Shown here piece by piece: positions 1-8,180 of a DNA stretch of 64,000 bases (position 1 is its first letter; each line of letters begins with the position of its first letter). Source of the DNA: UBA6398 sp963644855 (lineage in GTDB: Bacteria; Bacteroidota; Bacteroidia; Bacteroidales; Bacteroidaceae); contig CAVIQL010000002.1 in the NCBI GenBank assembly GCA_963644855.1, forward strand, positions 78,307-142,306, read 5' to 3'. The position numbers and the translations under genes were made by a program. The notes below the pieces were generated by a model. The model saw nothing but the letters and a program-made list of their open reading frames with translations. It ran no database searches and was not told the DNA's origin.

Positions 1-12
1 CCGGCATAATGC

Positions 13-265
13 CGGTGCGCTTGTTGTTTTACGACTCCGCACTTCGAAAAAACAATGAGGCTCCTCGTAAAAATTCCACCTCATCTAATTTGAATTCCAA
101 GCCACCAAATTTTAATTCCGACGCATCTAATTTTTACGAGATTCCACACCGTAAAAAACGATGTAAAAACCGCGTTTTCTAATGTCAGACATTTTTCAAA
201 CAATGTCTGACATTATTTAAATAATATCAGACATTGTTTTTACGATATACGACATTAGTTTTTCC
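13..265. repeat. 21-base periodic array R1 (12 units)
   Basis: Twelve consecutive units of 21 bases, with one 22-base step near 160-181. The first eight (13-181) use words such as CTCATCT, GCATCT and AATTCC; the last four (182-265) are of the type ATRTCNGACATT followed by an A/T tract. In every unit positions 1-12 are GC-richer and positions 13-21 hold a T or A tract (TTTAAA, TTTTTA or AAAAA), so A/T tracts recur exactly two helical turns apart. The unit ATGTC-N-GACAT is itself an 11-base palindrome. The array fills the gap downstream of the CPBP gene and may continue left of the window. Nothing else is visible in 1-321. Confidence 0.85.
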
Positions 266-321
266 TATCCTCAGAGAGAGGTGAAAACATCGGTTTCAAT
301 CTGCTTTGAATGCTTCTTTTT

Positions 322-957
322 TCAAAAGGCAAACACCACGAAAGCACATGCGTCCCACACTGCATGGGAGATAATGAGTGCCGTAAGACTTTTGGGGAAT
401 ATTCTATATATCAATCCCCAGCAAAAGCCTACCACAAGGGCTGCCATCACGAGCATAAAGTTGAACGACCAAATATGAACCAGCGTATAGCATGCCGTGG
501 CGAGCAAAAAACCTACGTTGGGGCTGAACTTTTGCATGAGACGGCGTTGCACAAATCCGCGCCAGAATATTTCTTCGGCAGGACCTATTATAAACAATAG
601 CAAAAGCGCAATGAGTGTGGAATTGGTGCCGTCGCGCATGGAATATATCAAGTCTACTTGCGGCCGGGCGAAGTTGAAAATCATCTGCGACAGTTTATCG
701 CCGACAAAAAACGCCCACCATAGCAAAAATGCTATCAACAGTCCAAAAACTATCTGCCTCCAAGTTATCCTTATGTCCTTTGTCCATTCCCTACAAAGCA
801 CAGTGGCAGTTGTAGTAAGCACTATTGCCGAACAAGTCATGGCTATCCAGAAATTCAGATAGGGAGCTGTCCATGGCGAAAACATTATGAACCATAAAAC
901 AGCGGCTATCGCAATGCCACAAACCACTGCCCGGCTACCACAAACCTTTGCAATCAT
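322..957 (-). CDS. CPBP family intramembrane metalloprotease
   Basis: A 211-residue, strongly hydrophobic protein of the CPBP (CAAX protease and bacteriocin-processing, Abi) family. These membrane-embedded metalloproteases cleave prenylated or peptide substrates; many bacterial members have no known substrate. The family motifs are visible: EEIFWRG with the paired Glu at about residues 128-129, a His at 161 (LVHIW) and a His at 198 (ISHAVWD), the residues expected to bind the metal and activate water. The start is taken at the ATG at 957, whose A is shared with the TGA stop of the upstream menA gene, implying translational coupling; a TTG one codon earlier is possible. It is the last gene of a metY-menA-CPBP operon. 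Family assignment is firm, the substrate unknown. Confidence 0.85.
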   Translation of the reverse strand: MIAKVCGSRAVVCGIAIAAVLWFIMFSPWTAPYLNFWIAMTCSAIVLTTTATVLCREWTKDIRITWRQIVFGLLIAFLLWWAFFVGDKLSQMIFNFARPQVDLIYSMRDGTNSTLIALLLLFIIGPAEEIFWRGFVQRRLMQKFSPNVGFLLATACYTLVHIWSFNFMLVMAALVVGFCWGLIYRIFPKSLTALIISHAVWDACAFVVFAF

Positions 958-1877
958 CAAAACAAGCCTCCCAACACAAAGCCCAAGGCATACAGTATGC
1001 CGAAAAGGAACTGAAATTGCGCTGTGCTTTGGTCAAGGCGGGTTATTCCCCCTTTGCCGTCATTCAATTTGCGCATCATCTGCTTCACATTACCGATACC
1101 TATCGGAAGAGAAAGGAAAGTAATCATAATCCACCAGCTTAGTCCTGCAAACAAACAGAACAAAACTACCAACAAATAGGGCAAAGCAATCTCAAATAGG
1201 TAAATCCATTGCGAAGCACGCTCCCCCACCTTCCCACAAATGGTTTTGAGCCCAGCATTGCGGTCGGCAGCAATATCACGAGTGTTGTTGGCATGAAGAA
1301 TAGCCACTATGTGCAAACCAAAAGGCAGGCAAAACAGCAACATCTCCATATGATAATTTCCCGTAGCCACATAGCACGTACCAATACCCGGCAACAATGC
1401 AAAACAAAGCAATATGTCTAAATCGCCAAGCACATTTGCTTTCAGCACATAGTAATATAGTGGCAACAAAAGCCCTAATGCGCCAAGCCATATAGCCGAG
1501 AAATCGGAGCGCATCAGTATAACGGCGCCTATAACGCAACCTACGGCGAGCAAGGTCCAACCATAATACAAAATTTCTTTGGGCTTGAACATTCCCGAAC
1601 GTATCCAGGTAACGCCATTCACGCAATCCGGACCATCTACACCGCGCTTGAAATCATAATAGTCGCTCACCAAATTTCCTCCGGCGTGAAGAATCATAAG
1701 CAAAGGCAAGCAAAGCGCAGCGTTGAGCCAGTTTACCGAAACGGCAAAGCTTTCCGCACGACTGATATAGAACAAATAGGCAACCGTAACCAGTACCGCC
1801 ACCGAAGAAGTGGTAAACGACCACGGGCGAACGGCTACCACCCAATCCTTAACGGTTCTGTTTTGTATGATATCCAT
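957..1877 (-). CDS. menA: 1,4-dihydroxy-2-naphthoate polyprenyltransferase (MenA-like, UbiA family)
   Basis: A UbiA-superfamily integral membrane prenyltransferase of 306 residues. MenA attaches a polyprenyl chain to 1,4-dihydroxy-2-naphthoate in menaquinone synthesis, which suits an anaerobically respiring Bacteroidales cell. The first aspartate-rich Mg/diphosphate motif is seen as N-x3-D-x2-D around residues 68-75 (GGNLVSDYYD), followed by the RGVDGPD loop; the second is NNTRDIAAD near residue 197. About eight hydrophobic segments follow the usual UbiA pattern. The gene starts 9 bases after the metY stop and overlaps the CPBP start by one base. Another UbiA aromatic prenyltransferase is conceivable, but the early charged motif and length fit MenA best. 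Confidence 0.82.
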   Translation of the reverse strand: MDIIQNRTVKDWVVAVRPWSFTTSSVAVLVTVAYLFYISRAESFAVSVNWLNAALCLPLLMILHAGGNLVSDYYDFKRGVDGPDCVNGVTWIRSGMFKPKEILYYGWTLLAVGCVIGAVILMRSDFSAIWLGALGLLLPLYYYVLKANVLGDLDILLCFALLPGIGTCYVATGNYHMEMLLFCLPFGLHIVAILHANNTRDIAADRNAGLKTICGKVGERASQWIYLFEIALPYLLVVLFCLFAGLSWWIMITFLSLPIGIGNVKQMMRKLNDGKGGITRLDQSTAQFQFLFGILYALGFVLGGLF

Positions 1878-1886
1878 CTTCTGTTT

Positions 1887-3170
1887 TTAGATCTTGTTCA
1901 ACGCCTGCTTAATGTCGTCGAGAATATCTTCACAATCCTCTATTCCCACAGAAAGTCGAATTAAGTCGGGCGCGATGCCGGCTTCGCGCAATTGTTCGTC
2001 GCTCAACTGACGATGGGTATGGCTTGCCGGGTGGAGCACACAGGAACGTGCGTCGGCAACATGGGTTACTATTGCAATCATTTCGAGAGAGTCCATGAAT
2101 TTTATCGCAGTTTCGCGGTTTCCTTTCAGACCAAAAGCCATTACTCCACAGGAACCGTTTGGAAGATATTTCTTTGCGAGTTCATGATTCTTGTCGTCGT
2201 TTAGTCCACAATAGTGAACCCACGCCACACGTGGGTCGTTGTGCAAAAATTCTGCTACTTGCTGTGCATTCTTGCAGTGTTGCGCCATGCGCAAAGGCAA
2301 TGTTTCCAAACCAAGGTTGAGCAAGAATGAATTTTGTGGGGCTGGCACAGCTCCGAGGTCTCTTTGCAGTTGTGCCACAATCTTTGTAATGTATCCGAGT
2401 TTGCCGAATGCTTTGGTGTATGTCAGTCCGTGATACGATTCATCGGGCGTGCAGAGTCCGGGGAACTTGTCTTTGTTTGCTTCCCAATCGAAATTGCCGC
2501 TATCAACTACCACTCCGCCAACTTGAGTAGCATGTCCGTCCATATATTTTGTGGTTGAATGTGTAACGATGTCGCATCCCCATTCAAATGGGCGGCAGTT
2601 TATAGGTGTGGCAAAGGTATTGTCTACAATAAGTGGCACTCCGTTTTTGTGTGCGATGCGTGCAAATTTTTCGATGTCCAACACATTGCATCCGGGGTTT
2701 GAAATGGTTTCTCCAAATAGAGCTTTGGTGTTAGGACGAAAGGCTTTTTGTATTTCCTCTTCGGTAGCTTCGGGATTTACGAATGTACATTCTATTCCGA
2801 GTTTCTTGAGTGTAACGCCAAAGAGGTTGAATGTGCCGCCGTATATCTCGTTTGATGCCACAACATGGTCGCCTGCTTGGCAAATATTAAACACTGCGTA
2901 GAGATTTGCAGCCTGTCCGCTCGAAGTAAGTACGGCTCCAACTCCGCCTTCCAGGGCAGCGATTTTTGCAGCCACCGCATCGTTTGTAGGATTTTGCAAA
3001 CGGGTGTAGAAATACCCCTCCTTTTTAAGGTCGAAGAGCATTGCCATCTCTTCAGAGTTGTCGTATTTGAAAGTTGTGCTTTGAATAATTGGGAGCACAC
3101 GCGGCTCGCCGTTTTTGGGTTGCCAGCCTGCTTGCACACAAAGCGTGGCTGGTTTTAGAGTCTTTTTCAT
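1887..3170 (-). CDS. metY: O-acetylhomoserine aminocarboxypropyltransferase (sulfhydrylase)
   Basis: A PLP-dependent enzyme of the Cys/Met metabolism family, 427 residues, the usual length for O-acetylhomoserine sulfhydrylase. It replaces the acetyl group of O-acetylhomoserine with sulfide to give homocysteine in the cytoplasm. Visible are the PLP-phosphate region SSGQAAN near residue 84, the cofactor-contacting VDNTFATP near 182 and the Schiff-base lysine K208 in HSTTKYMDGH. The open frame extends 36 codons further upstream, but the ATG at 3170 is preferred: it gives the family N-terminus (MKKTLKPATLCVQAG) and lies 26 bases past a TAATTTTG -7 box. It leads the operon with menA and the CPBP protease. 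Cystathionine synthase is a less likely alternative because of the long SYHGL-containing insertion typical of MetY. Confidence 0.92.
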   Translation of the reverse strand: MKKTLKPATLCVQAGWQPKNGEPRVLPIIQSTTFKYDNSEEMAMLFDLKKEGYFYTRLQNPTNDAVAAKIAALEGGVGAVLTSSGQAANLYAVFNICQAGDHVVASNEIYGGTFNLFGVTLKKLGIECTFVNPEATEEEIQKAFRPNTKALFGETISNPGCNVLDIEKFARIAHKNGVPLIVDNTFATPINCRPFEWGCDIVTHSTTKYMDGHATQVGGVVVDSGNFDWEANKDKFPGLCTPDESYHGLTYTKAFGKLGYITKIVAQLQRDLGAVPAPQNSFLLNLGLETLPLRMAQHCKNAQQVAEFLHNDPRVAWVHYCGLNDDKNHELAKKYLPNGSCGVMAFGLKGNRETAIKFMDSLEMIAIVTHVADARSCVLHPASHTHRQLSDEQLREAGIAPDLIRLSVGIEDCEDILDDIKQALNKI

Positions 3171-3196
3171 TATATGGGTCAAATAAGTTTCTGATG

Positions 3197-3204
3197 CAAA
3201 ATTA
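3197..3204 (-). promoter_or_regulatory. metY operon -7 box
   Basis: TAATTTTG on the minus strand matches the Bacteroidota sigma-ABfr -7 consensus TAnnTTTG, 26 bases before the chosen metY start. No convincing -33 TTTG is seen. The match supports the start at 3170 rather than the longer frame. Confidence 0.55.
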
Positions 3205-3285
3205 AGCATTATAATTTCAACCGTAAAGGTTAACGCACAAATAAGATGCCGTGTTGCTGCAAAACTTTGCGCTTGCAAAAAAACA

Positions 3286-3474
3286 ACATGGCTTATCGCA
3301 AAAATAATAACCGATATTTTTTAAACAATATCCGACCTTTTTTAAAAAAGGTCGGATATTAGTTTTACGATGTCAAATGTGGTCTGAAACGAGGTTCGAC
3401 CCAATTAAATTCCGAGGCTTGGAACTCAATTTAGATGCCTTTGATTTCTTACGACATGCGCAACAAGAAATAAT
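3286..3474. repeat. 21-base periodic array R2 (9 units)
   Basis: Nine units in unbroken 21-base phase. The first units carry TATCGCAAAAA and then ATAACCGATATT, ATATCCGACCTT and AGGTCGGATATT; the later ones carry other words, including CCGAGGCTTGG and AGATGCCTTTG. The segment 3327-3360 is a perfect 34-base palindrome centred on TTTAAA. The array lies between the GH31 terminator and the metY promoter region, which are consecutive minus-strand transcription units. See R1 for the unit description. Confidence 0.85.
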
Positions 3475-3499
3475 CCCCGAAGCCTTGGCTCCGGGGATT
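3472..3499 (-). terminator. Terminator of the GH31 transcription unit
   Basis: An inverted repeat AATCCCCGAAGCC / GGCTCCGGGGATT with one mismatch lies 26 bases beyond the GH31 stop. On the minus strand it is followed by a T-rich stretch (ATTATTTCTT). It fits an intrinsic terminator for the GH31 gene. Confidence 0.7.
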
Positions 3500-3524
3500 G
3501 CTTTTAAGGGTGGTAATTCTTAGG

Positions 3525-6500
3525 TCAGAACTTCACAGTGCCGAGATTGCGGTCGACGAGAAGCCCGTCTTGAGCCTTGAGATTGAACTTGCCAGCTTTC
3601 TTGGCGCAGAACTTTATTACGAACAGTTCATGGTCGCCGTCGTCGAGCAGGAAGTTGTTGCCTCGGTTCACGAATGTGGGATACAAAGCCTTTTGTCCGT
3701 TGGTGTGCAAGCGGTCGTAGGTGAGATTTACCATATCTTTCATTCCCAAAAGTTTCACACCGGCATATTCTAATTCCTTGGTGTCGTAAGGAATTGCGAA
3801 ACTCAGCGCATTTACATAGTGCAGAGCTTTTCCGCTAACCGTTATTTCAACCGTGTCGCCCGCTGCATAAGTTTTCTTGTTGGGCGTAAGTACGAGCGAA
3901 CCCGCAACCTTGTCGTTCGATAGGCTCACACCGCCGTCCAACTCGGTTGTTACGCACGAAATGTCGTATGCATCGATTAAACCATTGCCATTTATATCTC
4001 CGGAGCTCACGTAGTCGAAATCGCTGTCGCCTTTGCGCAATCCGGTATAGTTCATATACGACGTAAGGTCGTTTTCGTCGATGCGCTTGTCGTGGTTGAT
4101 ATCGCCTTGATATACACTTTCGCTGCCAGGCAACTTGAATACATACATTTCTCGTCCCGAACCGAAATTACCAACTGCGTTGTCGATATGAACACGCACG
4201 TATCTTGCCGAAGGATTACCCTCGAAAGCGAAAGTCTTGACCATTGCGTCGCGTTTCCATTCGAATTTCACCGGCTCACTCCACGTTTGTCTGTCAACAC
4301 TCACCGATACCGTTCCGCCGAGAAGCGTTCCGTTGGCAGCGTCCTCGCGTGGCATATATTCCAAACGGTCAAGTTTGTTAACCGAGCGCAGGTCTATCGT
4401 AATGTCAGAGGGAACGGCTTCGCCCTTGCCCCATTTGGTGTGCCAGATAGTCTTTTCGTCGAAATCGAAAAGCTTGCTCACGCCATTTCCAGCCTGATTC
4501 TCACACGAAGTTTGCGCCTTGATTCCACTGATGGCAAATTCCAGAGGATTTGCCTTGGTTGTGGCAGTAACGGTAGCCCATTGCGAATGTCCGTCCTTGT
4601 TTACCGCGCGCACCTTCATGGAATATGTGTGTTCGGGAACCAGTCCGTCGAATTCAAACTCCGTGGCACGAATCGTGGAATAAAGCATGCCGTCGTATTC
4701 AACCTCATAAAAATCGGCGTTGTCCACTTTCTGCCACGAAGGAGTGAGTGTGAAACACCCCGTATTGGTTTCGGTTACCACAGCATTGGGAGTAGCAAGC
4801 GCTCCGCCGTGAATGGCAAGCCTGTTGGGCATTGCAAATTCAAATCCATCGACTTTCACGCTCACAGCATTCTTTGTTACGTCGATTTTGCCGAGTTTTA
4901 CGCATAATTGCGGGTTTTTGTTTATTGCTATGTCGGCAAGTTTTGAATCTTTCGAGGCAAAACGGTTGAGATTTGGAGCCTTGTCGTAGAAATATACATC
5001 GTTTCCTTTGGCATATTCTGCCTCAGAATCTACACGAGTAAGCTTCACGTTTTTATTTCCCACCTTTGCCGTAACTTTCTTTACGTCCTGGCTCACGTTT
5101 ATCCGCAATTCGGTTTGTTTTTCGGGCACAAAACCGTCGTAATTTCCCTCCGTGGCTTTTATATCTACCACAAGCGATTTTTTATTGTCGGCCTTGGAGG
5201 AAATCAAAGTGTTTGTGCTTTCGCCATTCAGGTAAGCCTGAGTTTTTCCATCGTCATCATACTCTTTGAATGCCGATTCGTTGCCGGCAGATGCGTAGAT
5301 TTCGTAAGCACGATAGTCTTTGCGAATTTCCGAAGGGTTGTTGTTGGGATTTGTAAAGGGAATAATTGCATCAGCCTTGACAAAAACGGGCAGTTTCCAA
5401 ATAGGCGCGTCAAAACAATTGACCACGCGTCCGCCATCATAGGTATCGCCGTTATAATAGTCCACCCATTTTCCCTCGGGCAGGTAAATGTTGTTGCGAA
5501 TGTCGTTTCCGTCCTTATCCATATTGGTTTCCTTGTAAATAGGAGCTACAAGAAAATTTTCGCCATACATAAATTGGTATTGCGTTGCCGTACCTAATGT
5601 AAATTCGTTGGGATAGTCGAGGAACATTGCACGTATTATGGGTTTTCCGTTCACGGCTTCGTGCGCCACACTATAGGTATAAGGCAAAAGCATCGCCTTG
5701 AGTTTCAAATAGGAGCGGTTGATGGTTGTAGCAGGTTCGCCAAGAACTTGCGGATATTTGGGATTGCTGCCCCACCCGTCCATATTGAGTTCCATGGGAG
5801 TGAATGTTTTCCATTGAAATTCGCGAATGTTTACGGGAATATTCTTTCCGCCAAAAATTCCGTCGACATCTGATGTAATATTAGGCTGACCAGAAAGTCC
5901 GGAACCTATAAACGTTGGAATATGAAAGCGAATGTATTCCCAATCTCCGCCAGTTTGGTCTCCACTCCAAATTCCGGCGTAACGTTGTGTGCCTGCCCAA
6001 CCGTCGAGAGAGATTATAAATGGACGGGCGTTTGAGCCGTAGTATGGCATAATGCTTCCCACATCGCTAACGCCGTTAAGTCCGAAGCTATAACCCCAGC
6101 CCACCCAGGCCACATCGGTTTTCAGCACCCTCACTCCGGCATCGCGTACTTCTTTCACAATATCTCGTTGCAACAATGGTTCAATTCCTTCTTTCGGGTG
6201 TAGGTCGCTTTGTGTCCACAGTCCGATTTCCACGCCTTTTGAGCGGGCATAATCGCCAAATTCCTTGAGGTTTTTTATATTTCCGTCGAGCGAATTTGTT
6301 TGACCATAGCCTGCGCCGTAACCATCATTGGGAAGAAACCACCCAAGCGGCATATCGTTTTTAAGATATCGGTCAATGGCTGCACGAGCCGAGAATTGGT
6401 AATTGTTTTTCTCGCCATTAAGACTCTCTTTTATGCCGCCGTTGTCTTTTTGGCTTTCGTTGTATCGTTTTCCGTCCTCATAGAGCATAAACCCTTCGTT

Positions 6501-7466
6501 TGCTTCGGTCCAATAGTCGCGATTGTAAGCATTGAGATGCCCTTCGTAGAAACCAAACTTGGGAAGAAGCACAGGGTTTCCCGTGAGTTTGTAGAAATCA
6601 TTGAGAAGTTCCACGGGATATGGGTCAACCATTACAAACACATCAAGATAATCCTCGCCATGCATGAGAGAAACTTCATTCTTGTTGGTTTCGCCAAAAT
6701 CATAATGGCCGGGCTTGAAAGTATGCCATAGCATGCCGTAACCTTTTGTACTCCAAAAGAAGGGAGTAGGCGATGCCACGCCTCCGTCAACCCAGTTGTT
6801 TGTGTTTTCGATGGCTATGGTTTTCCCTCTATGGCTGAAACGTCCGTTTTGAACGCCTCCGCCATAAAAATATTCGTTTTCGTGAGCGCGGAGGGTGAGT
6901 GTGGTGCTCGATTTGTCAAACACCACGGGCCTTACACTCTCCATTACGGTTTTTTCGGTGGTCTTGTCGAAAACGGTGATTAGTCCTGTGGCTTTTTCAA
7001 GCGACAGTTTTATCCTTGAAGTGCTTATTTCTATATTGTTGCCGGTGGTTTGCAAATCCAGTTTGCCCACGCAATGACGCGCAGACGGCACAAGGATTTT
7101 AGCTTCCGGCTTGGCTTGCGGATCGCGCACTATTCCGCCGTTGTCATCACGGAACAAACGAAAAATATTTGCGTCATAGAAATCAACTGTAAGGCGTTTG
7201 CCGTTGGAATAACAGATTTCCACAGCGGCATTGTTTATCTTCTGCGCACTCTTGATTGTTATGTTTTCAGCAGGCTCCGCATCTCGCGAAAATAATGTCG
7301 GATCTTTTTTAAATAATATCGGACCTTTTTTAAAAAAGGTCTGATATTGTTTTTGCGATAAGGCTTCTTGTTTTAAGACTCTCGCATGTGTTTCGCCCAA
7401 CAACAAAGGCAGCACAAATATCAACGCATAGTATTGCCTAATTCTCAGAAAGTTGCGTGGTTTCAT
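3525..7466 (-). CDS. Secreted multimodular GH31 glycosidase with FN3, CBM32, dockerin and cohesin-like domains
   Basis: A 1313-residue exported enzyme. Order: signal peptide (1-28), a short linker encoded by a 21-base repeat array (about 30-65), the GH31 N-terminal beta domain (70-300), the TIM barrel and C-terminal beta domains (300-880), FN3 (890-972), an F5/8-type C (CBM32-like) domain (978-1112), a dockerin with two calcium loops, GDINHDKRIDEND and GDINGNGLIDAYD (1119-1178), and a cohesin-like C-terminus (1186-1313). The probable nucleophile is D451 in KTDVAW and the acid/base D503 in WSGDQ. GH31 enzymes cleave alpha-linked sugars. This architecture recalls gut GH31 alpha-N-acetylgalactosaminidases (O-glycanases), so mucin-type glycans are a plausible substrate; that is inference, and alpha-glucosidase or alpha-xylosidase remains possible. 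The gene follows the gamma-carbonic anhydrase gene by 38 bases. Confidence 0.88.
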   Translation of the reverse strand: MKPRNFLRIRQYYALIFVLPLLLGETHARVLKQEALSQKQYQTFFKKGPILFKKDPTLFSRDAEPAENITIKSAQKINNAAVEICYSNGKRLTVDFYDANIFRLFRDDNGGIVRDPQAKPEAKILVPSARHCVGKLDLQTTGNNIEISTSRIKLSLEKATGLITVFDKTTEKTVMESVRPVVFDKSSTTLTLRAHENEYFYGGGVQNGRFSHRGKTIAIENTNNWVDGGVASPTPFFWSTKGYGMLWHTFKPGHYDFGETNKNEVSLMHGEDYLDVFVMVDPYPVELLNDFYKLTGNPVLLPKFGFYEGHLNAYNRDYWTEANEGFMLYEDGKRYNESQKDNGGIKESLNGEKNNYQFSARAAIDRYLKNDMPLGWFLPNDGYGAGYGQTNSLDGNIKNLKEFGDYARSKGVEIGLWTQSDLHPKEGIEPLLQRDIVKEVRDAGVRVLKTDVAWVGWGYSFGLNGVSDVGSIMPYYGSNARPFIISLDGWAGTQRYAGIWSGDQTGGDWEYIRFHIPTFIGSGLSGQPNITSDVDGIFGGKNIPVNIREFQWKTFTPMELNMDGWGSNPKYPQVLGEPATTINRSYLKLKAMLLPYTYSVAHEAVNGKPIIRAMFLDYPNEFTLGTATQYQFMYGENFLVAPIYKETNMDKDGNDIRNNIYLPEGKWVDYYNGDTYDGGRVVNCFDAPIWKLPVFVKADAIIPFTNPNNNPSEIRKDYRAYEIYASAGNESAFKEYDDDGKTQAYLNGESTNTLISSKADNKKSLVVDIKATEGNYDGFVPEKQTELRINVSQDVKKVTAKVGNKNVKLTRVDSEAEYAKGNDVYFYDKAPNLNRFASKDSKLADIAINKNPQLCVKLGKIDVTKNAVSVKVDGFEFAMPNRLAIHGGALATPNAVVTETNTGCFTLTPSWQKVDNADFYEVEYDGMLYSTIRATEFEFDGLVPEHTYSMKVRAVNKDGHSQWATVTATTKANPLEFAISGIKAQTSCENQAGNGVSKLFDFDEKTIWHTKWGKGEAVPSDITIDLRSVNKLDRLEYMPREDAANGTLLGGTVSVSVDRQTWSEPVKFEWKRDAMVKTFAFEGNPSARYVRVHIDNAVGNFGSGREMYVFKLPGSESVYQGDINHDKRIDENDLTSYMNYTGLRKGDSDFDYVSSGDINGNGLIDAYDISCVTTELDGGVSLSNDKVAGSLVLTPNKKTYAAGDTVEITVSGKALHYVNALSFAIPYDTKELEYAGVKLLGMKDMVNLTYDRLHTNGQKALYPTFVNRGNNFLLDDGDHELFVIKFCAKKAGKFNLKAQDGLLVDRNLGTVKF
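7274..7378. repeat. 21-base periodic array R3, embedded in the GH31 coding sequence
   Basis: Five units (105 bases, 35 codons) of the same 21-base family, including ATGTCGGATCTT, ATATCGGACCTT and AGGTCTGATATT with TTTAAA spacers. It lies wholly inside the GH31 gene just after the signal peptide and is read in frame as a 7-residue periodic stretch (FFKKGPI, LFKKDPT, LFSRDAE). Confidence 0.85.
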
Positions 7467-7504
7467 TGCTTTATATTTGTTTATATAGGCATCTTGCCAC
7501 CTCT

Positions 7505-8005
7505 TTATTTATAAAATTCTTTGAGTTTCACGTATTCGTCGGCAAACCATTCGGCTTCGCCGGGATCAGCAGCCTTGTTCATTTTCTTGGCAGGCACACC
7601 GGCCCAAATTTCATGGGCTCCCACTTTTGTTTTCCCAAGAACAACTGCCCCGGCAGCCACAACAGCCCCCTCACCTATCTCTGCGCCGTCGAGAACTACG
7701 GCATTCATTCCAATGAGAGCGCCCTTGCGCACTGTGCATGCGTGAACAATTGCTCCGTGTCCGAGTGTTACATCGTCTTCAAGTATTACGGGATATCCTC
7801 CAGCCTGATGAATGCAAGCATTGTCCTGCACATTCACGCGGTTGCCCATTTTTACATAGTCAACATCGGCGCGAATCACAGCCGAAAACCATACGCTGCA
7901 ATCATCACCCATTGTTATATCGCCGATAAGTGTTGCGTTTTCCGAAAAGTAGCAATTCTTTCCCCACTTGGGGCTTTTGCCCTTAAATTCCTTTATAAGT
8001 GCCAT
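7505..8005 (-). CDS. Gamma-class carbonic anhydrase-like hexapeptide-repeat protein
   Basis: A 166-residue left-handed beta-helix protein of the YrdA/PaaY/gamma-carbonic anhydrase family. Imperfect hexapeptide repeats run through residues 20-135. The three zinc-ligand histidines of the family are seen at about H66 (ACIHQAGG), H83 (TLGHGA) and H88 (IVHACTV). Members form cytoplasmic homotrimers; some hydrate CO2, some hydrolyse thioesters, and many have no proven activity. The start lies 30 bases after a TATATTTG box. It precedes the GH31 gene by 38 bases and is probably co-transcribed with it, though no functional link is evident. Confidence 0.85.
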   Translation of the reverse strand: MALIKEFKGKSPKWGKNCYFSENATLIGDITMGDDCSVWFSAVIRADVDYVKMGNRVNVQDNACIHQAGGYPVILEDDVTLGHGAIVHACTVRKGALIGMNAVVLDGAEIGEGAVVAAGAVVLGKTKVGAHEIWAGVPAKKMNKAADPGEAEWFADEYVKLKEFYK

Positions 8006-8034
8006 AATTCTTCGATACTTAATTTTATAAATGG

Positions 8035-8042
8035 CAAATATA
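8035..8042 (-). promoter_or_regulatory. -7 box upstream of the gamma-CA / GH31 unit
   Basis: TATATTTG on the minus strand, 30 bases before the gamma-CA start, matches TAnnTTTG. It lies downstream of the GH127 terminator, so it probably drives the gamma-CA and GH31 genes. Confidence 0.55.
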
Positions 8043-8122
8043 TAAATTTTTGTACACTTTCTGCCGTGAAATATGTTTTTTGGCTAATTTTCGAAACCTA
8101 TATCGGCAAAATCTTGAACCAA

Positions 8123-8155
8123 CAAAAAAGTCGGGACACCCATACCCCGACTTTC
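8123..8155 (-). terminator. Terminator of the GH127 unit
   Basis: Inverted repeat AAAGTCGGG / CCCGACTTT with a short loop, followed on the minus strand by a run of T, about 26 bases beyond the GH127 stop. Confidence 0.75.
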
Positions 8156-8180
8156 TTATTATACATATCAATACTCCATT

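Noticed and set aside
13..265. Arrays as CRISPR repeats
   Set aside because: Units follow each other without unique spacers, are not identical, and no cas genes are present.
3391..3403. T-arm-like GAGGTTCGACCC suggesting a tRNA
   Set aside because: No acceptor or anticodon stems fit around it and it falls inside the 21-base array.
4092..4907. A 271-codon open frame opposite the GH31 gene
   Set aside because: Antisense to well-recognised CBM32 and FN3 domains and without a plausible promoter or motif.
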